Both the position numbers and the translations under genes were made by a program. Shown one piece after another: positions 46,949 to 61,190 of a DNA stretch of 64,000 nt; position 1 is the stretch's first letter; each line of letters begins with the position of its first letter. Under the pieces are notes generated by a model that was not told the DNA's origin, made no database searches, and saw only the letters and a list, made by a program, of their open reading frames with translations. The stretch is taken from the NCBI GenBank assembly GCA_015956445.1, contig WIUZ02000017.1, positions 1-64,000 on the forward strand, written 5' to 3'. Origin of the DNA: Thelephora terrestris. Lineage: Eukaryota > Basidiomycota > Agaricomycetes > Thelephorales > Thelephoraceae.

Positions 46949-49019
46949 TTAGTTGGGGCCAACAAATTGATACAGAATACGTCTAACGATACCCGACAAG
47001 TTGTGCGGATCGTCTTGGTATGCTCTCTAATGAACGAAAGGAAAATGAAAGGGTAGGCGACCGTAGTCAGCCGAGTCGGGGTTGAGGGTTGGGAAACGCG
47101 TACCATAACCATTCCCATACCGATTGCAGTCAACTGAAAGAAAAAGTGAAGATGACTCAGTGAGCCGGAGGGCCACACATATCACGAATCACTGACCAGG
47201 GCTTCTCCAAGTTTTCCCGCCCCCACGACGTATCCCTTCCCGCGAGCAGTGGACCAGGCACTTTCCAGACCTTTCGGCAGGACATACATTGCCAGTTCCG
47301 CTCTCCGTCGTGGATCCTCGACAAACAAGGAAAGACCCGCGAGGAAGCCTAGTACGGCAAACGAGCCCTTTGAGACAAGGAGGTTGAGGGCCTTCGTGGG
47401 GAGGAGATCCAGGTCCCGTAGGTTCTCATACAAGTAATGCTTCAAGCAATAACTCCCTAGGGAATCATCAGCGCGTCGCTAATACCCGAAGACAAAAGTC
47501 AAATATACCTTCATAGATCATCACAAACAATCCCAAGAAGGCAGAGCTCCTTGAAGACCCCCACAAGGTCCGTAAGAACATTTTGAACGGCTCTTTGATA
47601 AACCGCGCCCTCCTGAACAACAAGACAGGCACGAAATGTAACGCTCCATAAACCGGGAACACCCATTTCCAAACCTCGTAGAACCGAATCAGAGCATCCT
47701 TACGGCAAGAGAATTGTTTTGGATGAATGGCGGCGCAGCCCGCATAGGGAGTACCAAAGTCCGGCAGAGACCCCACTGCCTTTGCTCGGCGGGTCAAAAG
47801 CTCGGTTCTGTTCTTTGGGTGAAGTTCCTAGCGGTAACAAGGTAAGCATGGTTTCTATCATTGGGAATCGAGAAGGACGGACGGTATTCGAGAGCAACTG
47901 GTCAATATCAGAAATCTTGAAGCTACCTTCTCGCACAAGGTCCCGGTTCATGGCGACGCCCTTTACCGGGATCTGACCGGCTTGGTCGATCCAAGAGATA
48001 TAGGTCTTTGGAAGTGTTTCTGGTCGCAACAGGTAGCCATACATGATCTGGGCGCATGCGATGGAGAAGATCCAAACTGCACCGTATGGGACTGAGAACC
48101 CATACTTGGCAGCCAAAGCGTTGTATGATCCCTGAAGCCCTCTGAGATGGGGGTGAGCAGCTCGCTAACAGAGCCTTGGACACTCCCACTGACCGAACAA
48201 ACATCTGCTGTCCAATAGCTATCCGGCGGGATCGTTTCTCGAACATGATTGCCACGCCCCCAGCGATAGCTCCGGCTACGACAGAAAACCACGCTCTTGT
48301 GCGCTTCTTTGTCCATGCTTGGCGAGCTCTCCCGCTTGCGGAAAGACGAAGTTGCCTGACCCGTTTATGAGCGGGACGAGGGGGGCCGAGTTCAATATCC
48401 TCATCATCGTCGGCAAATGGAGACCCGGATTCCGGGGGTTGGTAGAGGAGCGGGAGTGCATTGAGAATATACTTGTAAATAGAAACGAAGGACCCTGGTC
48501 AAAGGTCCCCAGTTAACGCGAGAATTCGGGTCAAGTATTCCGCGCACCAAGCATTGCACCGAATCTAAAGCAATCCTGTCCAAACAGAGCGTGTCGGATT
48601 GCGGCGAAGCGGTGCTCTCTAAAGGAGGTGGTCAACCACGGATTGGCACACGACAACATGATCCACACCTCTTCATTTGCTTTAACTTCGTCAAAAGCAG
48701 AATCAGATTCACTCCCGCACGTATCACGAATGCAAGAGTGCCAGCTCCTGGATTAATCATCGTGAGATCTCAACGTTCAAAAGGACGCCGGTGACTTGAG
48801 CTTACTTAAACCTCCCCTGGTCGCGTGTTTCAAGCATTCCCATAGATCATGAATTTCGACTGGTAGTTCACCCCGGTCCCTCCACACGATCTTCTTTGCA
48901 CCCTTCAACCGTTCTTCGTAGTTTGCAAGGGCGACCAGGTTCTCGAAGGAAGGGATGCTCCGCTTCGGGGTGAATTGGATGTAGGACGGCTTCCGTTCCA
49001 CTGGAGGTGGCGGAGGCAT
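46949..49019 (-). CDS. TMEM135-like multipass membrane protein
   Basis: Nine exons (49019-48806, 48747-48669, 48618-48548, 48494-48194, 48141-47883, 47827-47509, 47456-47197, 47133-47104, 47026-46949) give 536 residues. Blocks typical of the TMEM135 family are RGGLRAGTLAFVIRAGVNL, LGSFVSIYKYILNALPLL, CAAIHPKQFSC with its two Cys and HP, WGSSRSSAFLG and SFAVLGFLAGLSLFVEDPRRR. The protein ends GIVRRILYQFVGPN, expected for fungal members. Relatives are linked to mitochondria and peroxisomes. The last two small exons were accepted because they restore that ending. Confidence 0.88.
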
Positions 49020-49346
49020 TTTTGCTGGATTCACCGCGGCTGGCTCTATGGAGGTGGATGCAGCAAAGAAACGAACGGGTGAAGTTGGGGGTTGGGGTTC
49101 AATATCACATGCGTCAATCACGGCCTTTCAGTTTTCTGACTCTCAATTGGAACTGGACACCCTCTGTATATTTCTTGGTCAGAAACCCACTCGAAATACA
49201 GCCAGTCCGTCTTACAGGGAAAACACAAAACAATTCTGAAGAACCGCCAAGGGTCTTGCACACAGGAATTTCCGTGGGAAATCACGTCCACACCACTCCC
49301 GCAAACGCGTCCGACACCTCGAGAAGCCTACACACAGGGTGACACT

Positions 49347-50737
49347 ATGTCGAAACGAAGTGCATCCCCACCCTCAGCCCAAGGCACCCTCATAAAGAGG
49401 AGTCGTTCGTCCGAAACCCAAAACACGGCCCAACTTATCATTTCGTCGTCGGGAAAAGAACGAGAGCAGGCCTTAATTCGAACCGTAAAACGCACCAGCA
49501 ATCTCGAAGCTCCCATCGTCAGTCTGTCCGGTGCGCATGGGGTATGTAACCGTTCACTCGAAAACGTGGTCCTTTTTGTGGCTAATCGGCACGGTAGGGA
49601 GAAATTCTGAGTTGTAGATTCGATCCCACTGGCCAAAACATTGCTGCTTGCTCCGCCGATAAGAGTGTCTGTGAGTGGTATTTGCGTTGCGCTCCATCTG
49701 ATAGCTGAACACGATATCTGTTCGCAGCATTATGGCGGACATACCCACCAAACACCAACTACGGACTGTTGCCCTCACTTCACAAAGCCCCCATTACCGA
49801 TATCCATTGGTCCCTATTCTCTTCTCTCATCTACACGGTCTCTGCGGACCATACCATGATCTATACGGATGTTGCCACCGGTGAGCGAACGCGAAAAATC
49901 CGTGCACACCGCGGGATCATCAATACCCTGGACAGAACCATGGGAGGCGGCGCAGGGATCGAATTGTTGGCCACAGGCAGTGACGATGGCACGGTGAAGG
50001 TCTGGGAAGGCGGTCATGAAGCGAGCAAGCAGCCTGTTGCCACTTTCGAACTCGGATGTCCTGTCACGGCTGTGTGTTGGAGCGCGGATGGCTCGAATCT
50101 ATACATTGGCGCCTTGGACAACGAAATTCACGTGTGTACTTGTTCCCTAACGGTCGCCAACCCCGCACTCATCTAAGTACCTTCCAGGTCTACGACATTC
50201 GCAAGCAAGCAGAAGTGTCAACACTATCTGGTCATACTGAGACACCAACCTCAATCACACTCTCCCCCAACGGATCCTTCATCCTCTCTCCCTCACTCTC
50301 GTCTCAAACTATCATCCACGATGTTAGGCCGTTTTCCCCATCTCCAACACGGATACATCGAGTACTCGCGGGTGCCCCCGCAGGTTTCGAACACACATTG
50401 CTCAAGGGGGCCTGGAGCAAAGACGACGGTGGACAGCGCGTCGCTGTTGGAGGTGCTGATAGGACGGTTACCATTTGGGATGTCGAGAGTTCAAAGATTC
50501 TCTACAAGGTTTGGCTTTATATCCTCGCGTCTGATCAAGTCTCATATTCGCTTGTCAGCTGCCCGGTCATAAGGGCACAGTCACTTGCGTTGATTTCCAC
50601 CCCAAGGAACCAGTTAGTGAGTCGACTTGTATCCATCCTTTAGTCTTCGTTCGTTGATATCCGGTTCGTTAGTTCTCACTGGCGGAAAAGATGGTATCAT
50701 GCTTGTTGGTGAACTCGAGCAAGGCATCTCTGTTTGA
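49347..50737 (+). CDS. SNRNP40: U5 snRNP 40-kDa WD40 protein (SNRNP40/Spf38 type)
   Basis: A WD40 propeller subunit of the U5 snRNP in the spliceosome. Exons 49347-49541, 49598-49670, 49727-50130, 50188-50508, 50559-50616 and 50673-50737 give 371 residues. The N-terminus is basic and Ser-rich (MSKRSASPPSAQGTLIKRSR). Repeats read SLSGAHGGEILSCRFDPTGQ, SADKSVSLW, IYTVSADHTMIYTDVATGE, LATGSDDGTVKVWEGG, GADRTVTIWDVESS and LPGHKGTVTCVDFHP, ending LTGGKDGIMLVGEL. Length and the LSGAHG start fit U5-40K. Confidence 0.9.
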
Positions 50738-50848
50738 GCAATACACAGTTCCCGAGACACACATCGTTGCTTTATCTTCATTCGAAATATGATACATTGA
50801 AACACGAGACTACGTGAAAAAAACGCCGCCAGCTGCAAACTCTGGAAT

Positions 50849-52811
50849 CTAGGCAAGATAGAAACTAGGGATGACCTGGGTCACCGATTCCATGTACCAC
50901 ATGTCTCGACCTCCGCCGACAGGATTCCCGTCAGCGTCCGCCCGAGTGATTTGAACCCAGGTTCCCGCGACGCCTACACCAACGATCATAGTCTCCAAAG
51001 AGGAGGGTTCGATGAGGACTGTGATATTGTCCTTGTAAGGATCGTGAGCATCTTCCACCGCTTGACCACCCTCGCCTTCCGTCTTGACCGGCGCACGGGA
51101 CCTTGACAAGATGGTGGGCTTATTGAGGTTTGTCTCTTTGCCGCAATCCCACCCAATCCACGGTCCGAGGACAAGTTTGCCGAACCTCCTGTACAGTCTC
51201 TCCTCCTCTTCGCTAGCAGGGGAACCGGGTGTTGTATCCTCAGTCTCGACGGCAGGTGACGGGGGAATGAGATCCACGATTCTCCTCATGGAAGACTCAA
51301 AGGTGCCGGTGGTATGGGTTTGTGGCAAGCTTGTGGGACCGAGTAAGTCGGCAAGGGTTGGCAAGGGTTCGACTTCCCAACCAGACTGGGAATCATTAGG
51401 GCCGGTAGAACCCCAGGCCCCTTCGGCAGTGCTGCTTCCCCACCCTCCTCCACCGTCTCCGGTTTGAGACTGGCCCCACGTTCCCCAGCTATTGGTGTTG
51501 TCCCCGCCTTCGATCTCGATCTCTTCGTTCACGCCTGCCCATGTGCCCTCACGGGACGTGATTTTCTCGTGGTCGATTATCGCTTTCTCAAGCTCCTCCA
51601 CCTCCTGGGGCACGGGCGGCTGGGCGTAGTCTTCTCCGAGATCGATCGATTGGATGGTCCGTCCCCAGTGCGTACTGCACCCGTTGCTGAAGGGATCATC
51701 CAACGCTTTGGAGATCGCGAACGTCGCAGGGAGTTCCTTCCTTGCGGTCTCGAGGAGCTTCAAACAGTTTTTGAGTTTACCGTTCAGCGGAACGTCACTG
51801 TAGACGTTGTTTCGGATTAGAAACGAGACAAAGAACCGAACGAGCTCTGGGGCGTCGACGCATCTGCTCTCTTTCCTGGGGAGCTGTCAGCGTACATCGT
51901 TAAGGATAATGGAAAGCCAAACCTACCACATCAACCCTTTATCGATAAAGTAAGAGGTGAAGAAGATCTTGAGAGAGCGTTCAGGATTCGTAAGAAAGGC
52001 CCTAATGGCTCGTTCTTCTTTCGTTTCTTGACGACGCTCTGGTTCCGAAGGTTCGGCGTAAGGATACGAATCTTCGCTCGCTCTGAGTGGATCCGAAATA
52101 GGATTGTATGCAGCCATCTCCTCCTCGAGATCTTCGTCGTCATCGTCGGACGCATCTTTGGCCTCGCCGCTGGTGCTGGCGGTTGGCTGGCACGACAACA
52201 ATCCTACATATACCCTAAACTGGTCACGGCCGTTCAGCTGGTATAATGCTGCAAGAAATCAGTAGAACCTACAGCATCAAATGTTTCGTTGAGACGGAAG
52301 TTGATGTTACCCCAGGGTCTTTCCTTGAAGTCGGCTGCAGCTTGGATCAAGCGATCCGTGAGTGGTATGGAGCTGAGGGGCGGGGACGGTCAACATCCAG
52401 TCCGTGGTGATTTCGACCGGTAACTCACTGTTCCACAGAGGTTTTGCGATTGTCTTCTTCCTTCGCCCACTCTTCGTACCAGACGAATTTTCTAACAACT
52501 CCGTCATCACCTTCGCCTAGCCTCCTTTTCTTTTTCTTCCACTTCTCCGAAGAAGTTGAGGCATGTGCCACTTTTAACTTCGCCGTTGGTCTCCCGTGCC
52601 CATCCAAGTCAGGATGATCCGCATCAGGGACCAGGCGTTTCCTGATCCCTTTGGGCCGAAACTGCGAGAAGGGGATGATCGACACGCCCTCCGGGATCTC
52701 TGGGAACGGAGGGAACCTGATCAAGGGAGCGGACAAGTCGGGAGGAGGGATAGATCCCTGAGATGGGACCACAGTGGCGGTCTCCCCGGATATCTGGATG
52801 GCTGTTGCCAT
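50849..52811 (-). CDS. Uncharacterised protein, weak resemblance to Arb1
   Basis: Four exons (52811-52429, 52372-52311, 52248-51927, 51875-50849) give 597 residues. The N-terminal 90 residues are Pro-rich, then a basic run (KWKKKKRRLG) and KFVWYEEWAKEED. The middle has an acidic patch and ERAIRAFLTNPERSLKIFF, followed by a helical block with CVDAPELVRFFVSFLIRNN and DPFSNGCSTHWG. A Gly/Trp-rich stretch (WGTWGQ, GWGSS) and a beta-like C-terminal domain ending in TQVIPSFYLA close the protein. The helical core recalls the Arb1 family of the fission-yeast Argonaute chaperone complex, and GW/WG repeats are Argonaute hooks elsewhere, but the match is too weak for a firm name. Convergent with the U5-40K gene. 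Confidence 0.7.
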
Positions 52812-53715
52812 TGCGTCGATGTGGCCTCTGTGGCGGAGATCGTGAACACCTTGAGCGGACCTGGGACGGAGAGGCTGAGACGGGGGAAGGCTTACGACGG
52901 AGTGCGCTTTAATTGTGAGGTGGTTTTTCCCTAGGAGCAGCCCAGTGAACTTTTATACTAGATGGTGGTTCTTAAGAGAGGGACAAGAGGGAGGCCACAG
53001 GAGACAGCAAACACAAGAAAGGTGGCTGTGGCTGGGATTCCACGTCCGCCAAGTTTGATCTCCATAACTTCCACGTCCAAGCGGACCGTTCCCGAGTCCC
53101 GCTTTTACATCGCAAAGTATCCACAACTACTCATGAATATTCACTATTTACTCCGTTAACCAGTTACTTTTTCGCCTTTGCCACTTCCAAGTTTTATCCG
53201 GGGGACCAACGGCTGTTTCAGTTGGCTCAGGCGCAGAATGTTCCAAGTCGTATTATCTTGAAGACAAGCGCCTGCTTGTTATCGCATTCAAATCAATGTC
53301 CCTGGCAAGCCATGTCCATCAGTGGCACGTTGGCGCCTGTAAATCCACGGGCCGGTGTGGTCGTTCGCGGGAATACAAACCTTCGCCACTCGGTGGGTTC
53401 TGCCTGCAACTCGCTGGTACAATGGCGCCCTCTTGCGACGGTATGCCTCTCGAAGCAGTGGTATGCAGCCCGTATGTTCTCGTTTGTAACGATGTACACT
53501 GCGTTGCATATCGATCTTCCCTCGCTTTGGACGGCGCAAACTGCTGTATGTGACTCAGACAACGCATTGGCACCACGAGTCAGTCCCCCACATTCTTTCC
53601 ACAGGTTCGGGTACCCAGATTTCCCCCGCCTTGCACAGTCGTATGACCGGTTAAAGTTATGGTACTTGTACATGCTAGCAATCGGCTTTTTTACGCCCAG
53701 GACAGCCCCAGATAT
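52812..53715. other. Intergenic, no gene assigned
   Basis: Between the start of the Arb1-resembling gene and the end of PUT2. A 191-codon plus frame (53222-53797) runs through but overlaps the PUT2 last exon, and two other frames are open in the same place; it has no motif. I see nothing else. Confidence 0.4.
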
Positions 53716-55904
53716 CTACATCAAGTTGCTGGGGTACTCGTACTCTTTCAATCCGACGAAACCCTCCTTAATACTCCTTGCCGATACGAATCTATAGAAG
53801 ATGCTGATGCTTCCAGCCTTGTCGTTCGTGCCGCTACCCCTAGCACCTCCGAAGGGTTGCTGACCGACGACAGCTCCAGTGCACTTTTCGTTGTAATACA
53901 CATTTCCGGCTGCGTTTCGAAGCCTGTTTGTGGAGTCAACGAGCACCTTTCGGTTTGAAGCGAAGCTAGGGGGAAATTAATGAAAGAACCGCAGTTTGTT
54001 GGGATACGATACTCACATCGATCCGGTAAGTGCGTATTGAGAGGTCGAGTCAACTAGGTCGAGAGTGGAATTGTAGTCGGAGTCTTCAAAAACGTAGACC
54101 TGGGATTATGTGAGACCTATACAAAGAGACTGCGCGGGATAGTTCCCCACCGTCAGAACCGGCCCGAAGACCTCCTCAACCATCGTAACCGATTTGGGGT
54201 CCTTCGTCAGGATAACCGTAGGTTGCACAAAGTAGCCGACCGAGTCGTCACCTAAGTAACAGGTCAACCGTCCGTCGCATCCATGAAGGTGAGAAGTACA
54301 GACCAGTCCCTCCGATGAGGATTTCTCCATCGGCAGCCTTAGCTTTTTCTATGTAACCCAAAATCTTGTCGAAAGAGGCTTTGTGACTAAAAAAAGGTTC
54401 AATCTATATGTGCTCAAGACCGCCAGGAAACTAAACCCACATCACAGGCCCAACGAAGTTATCGAACTTCAGGGGACTACCGACTTTAATCCTCGCAACC
54501 TGTTCCAGGAGTTTCTCTTTGAAACCCCCAGCATTCCACACCGAGGAAGAAACATAAAGCCTCGAGAGAGCCGAACATTTTTGACCTAGCAGGCTGTGAG
54601 AAGTTACCGGGATTGGAGAGATCTTGACGCACCCTGGTATTCGAAAGCTGCGCGAACGGTCTGGAAGACGGCGTTTTCAACATCAGCCGAGGAGTGAACA
54701 ACGTGGAAATTCTTTCCACCTAGGTGGAAGTTGATCAGGAAACTTCATATGGGTGGACACCCTTCAATAAGCACATACCGGTCTCTCCGACAATCCTAGG
54801 ATAACCCTTGTAGATGTCGAGGTTCTGGGCAATATCCTTCCACAGCTTTTTGAAGATAGCAGTACTACCGGTGAAGTGGAGCCCAGCAAAGAGCGGGTGG
54901 GAGATGGCCTGAGCAACAACCTCCGCAGGGGGACCTGGGACGAATTGAATCACACCAGGTGGGACACCAGCCTCTTCCAACAACTGGTAAAGTATATAGT
55001 TGGAATACGTCGCGGCAGGCGATGGTTTCCACAATACGACGTTGCCGACGAGGGCGGGGACCCCGGGGAGATTGCCACCGATAGCGGTGAAGTTGAATGG
55101 TGAGACTGCGAGGACGAAGCCCTCGAGCGCACGATATTCCACCCGGCTGAAGACGTTTCTATCAATGTCCGGCAAGAAACGGTCCGCAAAGACTCACTTC
55201 CAAGCTCCGGGTGAGTTCTTCGGTGGCTGCTGAGAATAGAGTTCCTCCACGAACTTCACTCCGAAACGGAAGAAGTCGGAAAGCTGAAAGTAGAGGTTTT
55301 GTAGATGCACGGTGAAGGGGCCCGGAAAACTACTCTACCTCGGCAGCAGCATCGATTTCGGCTTGCCAAGCATTTTTTCCCTGCCCGAGAATTGTAGCGG
55401 CCATGAGTTTATACCGATACTTTCCGCTAGCCAGTTCTGCGGCCTTGAGGAAAATAGCCGCCCTGTCGTTCCAAGGGAGGGTCTCCCACTCTTCCTTGGC
55501 AGCAAGAGCACCGTCGATGGCATCAGTGATAATCTTCTGGTTAGCTTCGTGGTAGTAGCAGAGGTCCCTCGCATGGTCAAACGGAATTTTTTGTTGAAAA
55601 ACATTGCCGGACTTGATCTGGGGGAAGTAGCACCGGAAGCGTTCCGCGATAAGTAGAAATGGAGGGCGGAACAAAAGAAATCACCCACAGGCTTTCCATT
55701 AACAATGCAAGGAACCTCGAAAGGCATGTCTTCCTCCATTTGGGCCAGGGCCTCTTCGAGCCCTTTGCGTTCTGGAGATCCCGGTCCATAGCTTCGCTAA
55801 AGGTGGCTATGAGTCAAAAGTTACCGGGAGACTGGGAAACCATGTACCATTGGTTCATTGTCGATATCAGGGACCTTGAAGATTCCCAACTGCGCTGAAG
55901 TCAT
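53716..55904 (-). CDS. PUT2: Delta-1-pyrroline-5-carboxylate dehydrogenase (ALDH4 type)
   Basis: The second step of proline catabolism, P5C to glutamate, in mitochondria. Eleven exons (55904-55848, 55796-55689, 55617-55339, 55283-55198, 55146-54779, 54719-54633, 54585-54441, 54386-54304, 54251-54151, 54099-54017, 53965-53716) give 548 residues. Motifs: FKVPDIDNEPM near the start, CIVNGKPIKSGNVFQQ, VEYRALEGFVLAVSPFNFTA, GLHFTGSTAIFK, the nucleophile in GQKCSALSRLYV (Cys332), and EEVFGPVLTVYVFED. The ALDH4 ending runs from GQQPFGGARGSGTNDKAG to RSIKEGFVGLKEYEYP. A classical presequence is not obvious in the first exon. Confidence 0.94.
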
Positions 55905-56044
55905 GATGAATAAAAGTGATTATGGATATAGGGAGATGTAGACGAAGGTATAGATGGGTAGCAAGGTCCGATGCAAACCGATCATGAGATATGTAAACTA
56001 AAAAGCATCGATGACGCCTGGGAGCAAATTACGTATGGCATAAA

Positions 56045-56866
56045 TTATACAGTGAAGGGCAACTCGTCAATTTGACGTCTCAAGTCCTCTAAGAATGACC
56101 ATGACTCGAGGAGACTCAATGGACACTTCCGGCACTCCACGCGTTGGAACGATTTGGAGAGGAACTCCATGGTGAAGATGACTTGCGTGGTTGGACGTGC
56201 GCTCAGCTCTTCTGCGGCCCTCCCCTGGAAATCCAGCCACCACTTCGGACCCTCAGAGAAGGCGCCATAAGTCCCATTGCACTCCATACATTTCACATCG
56301 CCTCTCAACCGCAGCAGCCCCTTGGCAGCCTGCGCTCGTGAATGATGTAGAGCTAGGAGTCGATGGTACGAGTACGCGGAAATGTACCTCAACTCCTCCG
56401 ACAATGGTGCATCCAGGATGTTGACTCCCAGAGTGTGTCTAGAAGCCAACTTTGCCTCTTCTTCGAGTTCGTAGCGGCTCGCGATGGCGTAGATTCTCGT
56501 AGGAGATTGTTGTAGGTAACTCTCAGAGACGAGTTGCTTTCGAAGACTTTCGATTGCGGGAAGAACGTCGTATTTTATCGCGGCGTGTAGGACCAAGATG
56601 AGGGCGTCGAGGTCGTTGTCTATGGTAGGATCTGGAGTCGGATAGATGAACTGTAGCAACAGTTGTAGTATTTCCGGGGGTTCGTAGACTTCAACGATTG
56701 GGATTTTCGCCTGCTCCCTCGAGGAAGGCTGTGGCAGCGATAGCATATGATCGAAGAAAGGAGATGCGAGAGAAAGGAGGAGACGGTGAACATGAAAGTC
56801 TGTCGCTGGAGCGCTAGAGCGCAGGATAAAGTCTGCGGTGGGGTCGTCGAAGTGTTCTATGGCCAT
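56045..56866 (-). CDS. BTB/POZ domain protein
   Basis: A single-exon gene of 273 residues. The BTB fold fills residues 5-120: ADFILRSSAPATDFHVHRLLL, then SPFFDHMLSL and PEILQLLLQFIYP. A helical BACK-like part follows (SRYELEEEAKLASRHTLG). Two C-x2-C pairs (CMEC, CRKC) in the C-terminal half hint at a metal site. Fungal BTB proteins of this kind are numerous and usually of unknown partner; some act as Cullin-3 adaptors. The start at 56866 is the first ATG in frame. Confidence 0.9.
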   Translation of the reverse strand: MAIEHFDDPTADFILRSSAPATDFHVHRLLLSLASPFFDHMLSLPQPSSREQAKIPIVEVYEPPEILQLLLQFIYPTPDPTIDNDLDALILVLHAAIKYDVLPAIESLRKQLVSESYLQQSPTRIYAIASRYELEEEAKLASRHTLGVNILDAPLSEELRYISAYSYHRLLALHHSRAQAAKGLLRLRGDVKCMECNGTYGAFSEGPKWWLDFQGRAAEELSARPTTQVIFTMEFLSKSFQRVECRKCPLSLLESWSFLEDLRRQIDELPFTV

Positions 56867-57132
56867 GGCGAGGTGGGGGTACGGGAAAAGGTGGAGGCCA
56901 GCAACTAAGCTCCAGCGAGAATTTAAACCTTTGGTTAAAAGAGGCAACTAAAGCTGGAATAGGGTCACCGCCTTCTGAGGCGTTTCCACCGCCAGGTAAG
57001 GTGTTTTGGCTTCTGATTAGCGGTGACTGTGGAGAACACTAAAAGGGGCGACACAGGCTAAGACGGCAGAGGGGGAGAAGAGGGGGGGAGAAGGGGGCAG
57101 GAATTCATGAGAGGGTCACGTGCCATGTGAGG

Positions 57133-58557
57133 CTAGCGCCGGTGCCCTTCGCGGTCAGAGTTCGGGCTCCTTCTCCTGTCCCTGCCATGCCGCCTACGAG
57201 GGGAGGACGACCTCGACCTCCGGCGACGTTCCTGTGATCGACTGCGATGTCTCTTGTGAGAATGAGAATGTGACCGCTCGTCGACATCGAACACCATCCC
57301 ATACTCGTCCCCAGCTCTGTGCCCGCCGCCAGCGCGATACCTTCTCGTGGGTTCGAGATCTTGGTTTCCTCCAAAGCCTCTTTGTGACGGCAGTTTTACA
57401 TCATTCGACCAACTCGTATTGAGCCTTGCCACTGATTGGGAGCTAGAATAATTGACTTAGAGATGATCATCAAAGGACATTCTGGATACCCACAAGTCAA
57501 CCCAGATACGGCGATCATCCACCAGGACGTTCTGCATCTTAAAGTAGGCCTAGAATAGAGTCAATGTCGGCTTATGAAAAACACGCAAAATTAAAAAGCA
57601 CCTGTTCAGCTTCCTCTCTTTTATCAAACTCGATGAAGGCATATTGTAGGGAATCACCAGTCTTCTTATCCCGGATGACTTGGCAACTGAGAATTGTGCC
57701 GAACCTGGAGAATATTAATTCTAGGTCTTCGTCACGGGTGACAGGATTCAATTTGCAGACGAAAAGGACGTTCTCCGGAGGCCGGACATTTGCGAATGGC
57801 AGGTCTCCAACCATCTCGAGGGTAAGAGCAGATGCTCGGGCAGCATTAATCCTTCTCTGGGCCTCGGCCTCTTCCTCAGGAAGAGTGGCTAGAGGGTCTT
57901 CATCCTCGGCAATTCTAGTAGAGTTGTCGGGGGGCTTAGTGGGAGCCTCATCGGGGACCTTAAGGCCAGGTGGGTCTGGGAACGGGTCGTCCAAGATCTC
58001 GACGTGCCTGATTCGGATGTCCTTCAGTGGTCGACCATCCTGATCCACAAACACCTCATTGAGCTTGTCGAGTGTATCTAATCCCTCAACGACGTGGCCG
58101 AAGACAGCATGTTTCCCGTCCAAATACTCCACCGGTCCATTCGCGAGGGTGATGAAGAATTGGCTAGCACAGCCCCCCTTCGGCAAACCTTCGATAAAGG
58201 GTGCCACTGCCATGGATACAGTTCCCTTCTCTTTGTGCTTTAGGCGAGGGATTATCTCCGGAGAGAAGTAGCGGGGAGATTTGGGATCAATGTACGACCA
58301 AATGCATTCACCACCAGTCCCCGTGGCGGAAGGATCACCAACTTGGGCAAGGAAGTCCTTGGATACTAAATGGGACGATAGCATCAGGTTAAATACCTAG
58401 TGACACGGCAGCAGCCCGACACACCATTGAAAAAGGCGTCGAGATTGTAGTAGTAGACTTTGCAGAGTTTGAGAAAGTTTTCGCATGTCCTTGGGCAGGA
58501 ATCTACTTCGAGATCAATGACAATGTCGCCCAGCGATGTCTCGAGCAGGACAGACAT
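57133..58557 (-). CDS. PPIL4: Cyclophilin-RRM protein (PPIL4 / Rct1 type)
   Basis: A peptidyl-prolyl isomerase joined to an RNA-recognition motif, nuclear, linked to transcription and splicing. Exons 58557-58425, 58365-57602, 57549-57494 and 57442-57133 give 420 residues. The cyclophilin domain (1-165) reads [50 protein letters not shown] and [20 protein letters not shown] linker follows, then the RRM with [17 protein letters not shown] and [17 protein letters not shown]. The tail is an RS/His-rich stretch ([14 protein letters not shown]). It is head to head with the CDC7-type kinase gene. Confidence 0.94.
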
Positions 58558-58693
58558 GACCAGGAATGGTGCGAGGGGTGGAGGAAAAGGACGACAGATC
58601 ACACGTGACGAGGCGCGTCGAAGCGCGAATGATCCAGTCGACCACATCTCAACCATCTCTCCAACAGCACCCCCAGCCCAGGCGGGGGACACG
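58558..58693. promoter_or_regulatory. Bidirectional promoter region PPIL4 / CDC7-type kinase
   Basis: Only 136 bp lie between the two start codons. The open frame of the kinase extends upstream into the PPIL4 gene, but 58694 is the first ATG that leaves room for both. CACGTG-like text (CACACGTGACG) occurs near 58600. Confidence 0.45.
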
Positions 58694-60934
<2,241 letters not shown>

Positions 60935-61190
60935 TCATCTCACAGCTCTCGATGTTTTCGTCATTACGCATTTGTAGCCCATAGACCAGCATCACACCAA
61001 GGATTTTTTATTTGTTTTCCTCTGGCAATATACCATCACCCACGGAGACCGTCGGAGTGGGTCATGGGATTCGGAAGCGGGAGCCGATCAAAGCGACACG
61101 AAATCACATCCGAATTGGGAAGGGAGCTCATTCCACACTCGCACGTCGACTTCGATGTTCCCCACTCTGTGACCGCGCCCAAAACACTTC

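Noticed and set aside
53222-53797. 191-codon plus-strand frame
   Set aside because: It overlaps the last exon of PUT2, has no motif, and other long frames are open there too.
58460-58693. Upstream extension of the CDC7-type frame
   Set aside because: It runs into the PPIL4 coding region; the acidic N-terminus starts naturally at 58694.
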